DNA of 64,000 nucleotides from the NCBI GenBank assembly GCA_022843585.1, contig JALHNJ010000006.1:156577-220576 (forward strand). The letters run 5' to 3'. Below the pieces are notes generated by a model that was given only the letters and a program-made list of their open reading frames with translations, was not told the origin of the DNA and made no database searches. Of the stretch, positions 63,216 through 64,000 are shown in pieces (position 1 is the stretch's first letter; each line of letters begins with the position of its first letter). The translations under genes were made by a program, and so were the position numbers. The DNA comes from Chitinophagaceae bacterium (GTDB taxonomy: Bacteria > Bacteroidota > Bacteroidia > Chitinophagales > Chitinophagaceae).

Positions 63216-63888
63216 GTTAGCAACAATGCTATAAGAACAATCTTTATGACATTTCAAACTCCAATAGTTTGCTCTATCTTAATCATTCCTTTTTTGTTTT
63301 CATGTACTTCAAATAGGCATATTTTTTCAAAAGAAAGATTTTTCAATTTTGAGCAACTAAAAGTTAATAAAGCTACTGTTACCGAGCTAAGAATCGGTTC
63401 GAAAGATATCACTCCAACTCATCTAATAAGCATCGGAGAAGGCATATATCCTGATGCCAATAAGTACGACCTGGTAACACCGAAAACTTTTAGAAGGTTG
63501 GTAAAATCTTTTGAAATCGAAGTTGAATATTTCTACACGGCAATCGATAGTTCTGTGAAAGTTATTTTATATCAATGGGACGACGTAAGCATGACAAACC
63601 CTTTGCTTGAAAACGATCAAGACTTATCAAAGAAGTTTGGGACATTTCAAAAAAAGTTTAATCAGCTAAGTAAAGAACTTACTAAAAAGCTGGGAAAGCC
63701 TACTCAAAATAATATTGAACAAGGCAAATCCGACGACTCAACCTTTCGAGATGATTTCAAATGGGAAAATCAAAATGGCCTTAATGCTTACTTATTTATG
63801 TTTGGCAATAATAATAATGGTTATAGGCAAATCAGACTGGCCGTTTATAGACGCTAATCCGGTGACGATGAAAAGCACTGTTGCTAAC
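63216..63888. repeat. Inverted repeat flanking the lipoprotein gene
   Basis: gttagcaacaatgct at 63216-63230 and agcactgttgctaac at 63874-63888 are inverted copies of each other at 14 of 15 positions and enclose exactly one gene, as in a cassette. The 297-bp gap before it (62949-63245) holds no other gene. Confidence 0.6.
63246..63857 (+). CDS. Putative lipoprotein, 203 aa
   Basis: The signal peptide ends in a lipobox-like LFSC (MTFQTPIVCSILIIPFLFSC), so Cys20 is probably lipidated. The mature part is rich in Lys, Phe and Asp with an AT-rich gene (for example FGNNNNGYRQIRLAV at the end). No family is recognised. The gene stands alone at the end of the window, is enclosed by a 15-bp inverted repeat and its base composition looks more AT-rich than its neighbours, which may mean recent arrival. 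Confidence 0.65.
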   Translation: MTFQTPIVCSILIIPFLFSCTSNRHIFSKERFFNFEQLKVNKATVTELRIGSKDITPTHLISIGEGIYPDANKYDLVTPKTFRRLVKSFEIEVEYFYTAIDSSVKVILYQWDDVSMTNPLLENDQDLSKKFGTFQKKFNQLSKELTKKLGKPTQNNIEQGKSDDSTFRDDFKWENQNGLNAYLFMFGNNNNGYRQIRLAVYRR

Positions 63889-64000
63889 ATGAACTGTGTA
63901 AAAAAGCAAATAAATTTTTTACTTTTTTAGGGTTTAGGTGAACAATAGTTAGGTTGATACAAGCTGTTGTTTTTTACTACCGCAAATACCTGTTTTAAAA
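63889..64000. other. Right window end, no gene seen
   Basis: This AT-rich end of the window shows no open reading frame of note and no RNA gene. The start of another gene beyond the edge cannot be judged. Confidence 0.4.

Noticed and set aside
63715..63930. 71-aa frame at the end of the lipoprotein gene
   Set aside because: It overlaps the lipoprotein in another frame and shows no own features.

Overview
The window looks like a chromosomal segment of a member of the Bacteroidota, most likely near the Chitinophagaceae (inference; no 16S gene is present). The sequence is AT-rich. Genes carry the Bacteroidota promoter pattern (TTG, about 18-21 nt, TAnnTTTG). Two secreted proteases end in a type IX secretion (T9SS) sorting domain, and a PorT-like T9SS gene lies beside ubiE. 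The ATP synthase beta and a short epsilon gene stand apart from the rest of the ATP synthase genes. No phage, insertion sequence, CRISPR array, tRNA or rRNA was seen.

Layout. 1-7.1 kb (+): the 3' part of a fatty acid beta-oxidation fusion enzyme, a small unknown, a secreted unknown with a cytoplasm-like metzincin, and an M16 protease pair. 7.1-11.6 kb: a TIGR01777 epimerase (-), an ABC transporter pair and two secreted or outer-membrane proteins (+). 11.8-28.9 kb (-): a division and cell wall (dcw) cluster in transcription order mraZ, rsmH, ftsL-like, ftsI (PASTA), murE, mraY, murD, ftsW, murG, murC, ftsQ, ftsA, ftsZ, without murF or ddl. 29.3-35.4 kb: queA, a sensor kinase, yqgE, a DUF4197 gene and atpD-atpC. 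35.5-40.6 kb: a methyltransferase, two divergent paralogous glycosyltransferases and an MsbA-like exporter. 40.7-47.1 kb (+): a DGPF/YCII protein with an ECF42-type sigma factor, a GNAT-like protein, dnaX and the pyruvate dehydrogenase E2 gene. 47.3-54.6 kb: a metallophosphoesterase/PQQ-propeller protein, an NfeD-like/flotillin pair, a GbsR/MarR regulator with two four-helix membrane proteins, a second TIGR01777 epimerase and a CoA-binding protein. 54.7-59.5 kb (+): a tandem duplication of a two-gene module (small secreted protein plus T9SS-exported metzincin). 59.5-64 kb: a YkuK-like protein, small membrane or secreted proteins, engB, ubiE, porT and a lipoprotein flanked by an inverted repeat.

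How the genes work together. The dcw cluster covers lipid II synthesis from UDP-MurNAc-Ala (MurD, MurE of the meso-DAP type, MraY, MurG), recycling or entry by MurC, septal synthesis (FtsW, FtsI, FtsL, FtsQ) and the Z ring (FtsA, FtsZ). Its left end is closed by a strong terminator and its right end has a Bacteroidota promoter. The methyltransferase, glycosyltransferase and exporter block suggests assembly and export of a glycolipid or surface glycan. PorT and the two CTD-bearing proteases belong to the same export route.

Most notable. (1) The duplicated secreted-partner/metzincin module, with conserved intergenic DNA, is the best candidate for an undescribed functional unit. (2) A dispersed set of short tandem repeats with a strict 7-bp period sits at gene ends and also in frame inside queA, rsmH and the E2 gene. 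(3) A separate 31-bp repeat occurs twice in intergenic DNA. (4) Several promoters lie so close to their start codons that leaderless or nearly leaderless mRNAs are expected, and one promoter lies inside a terminator hairpin.
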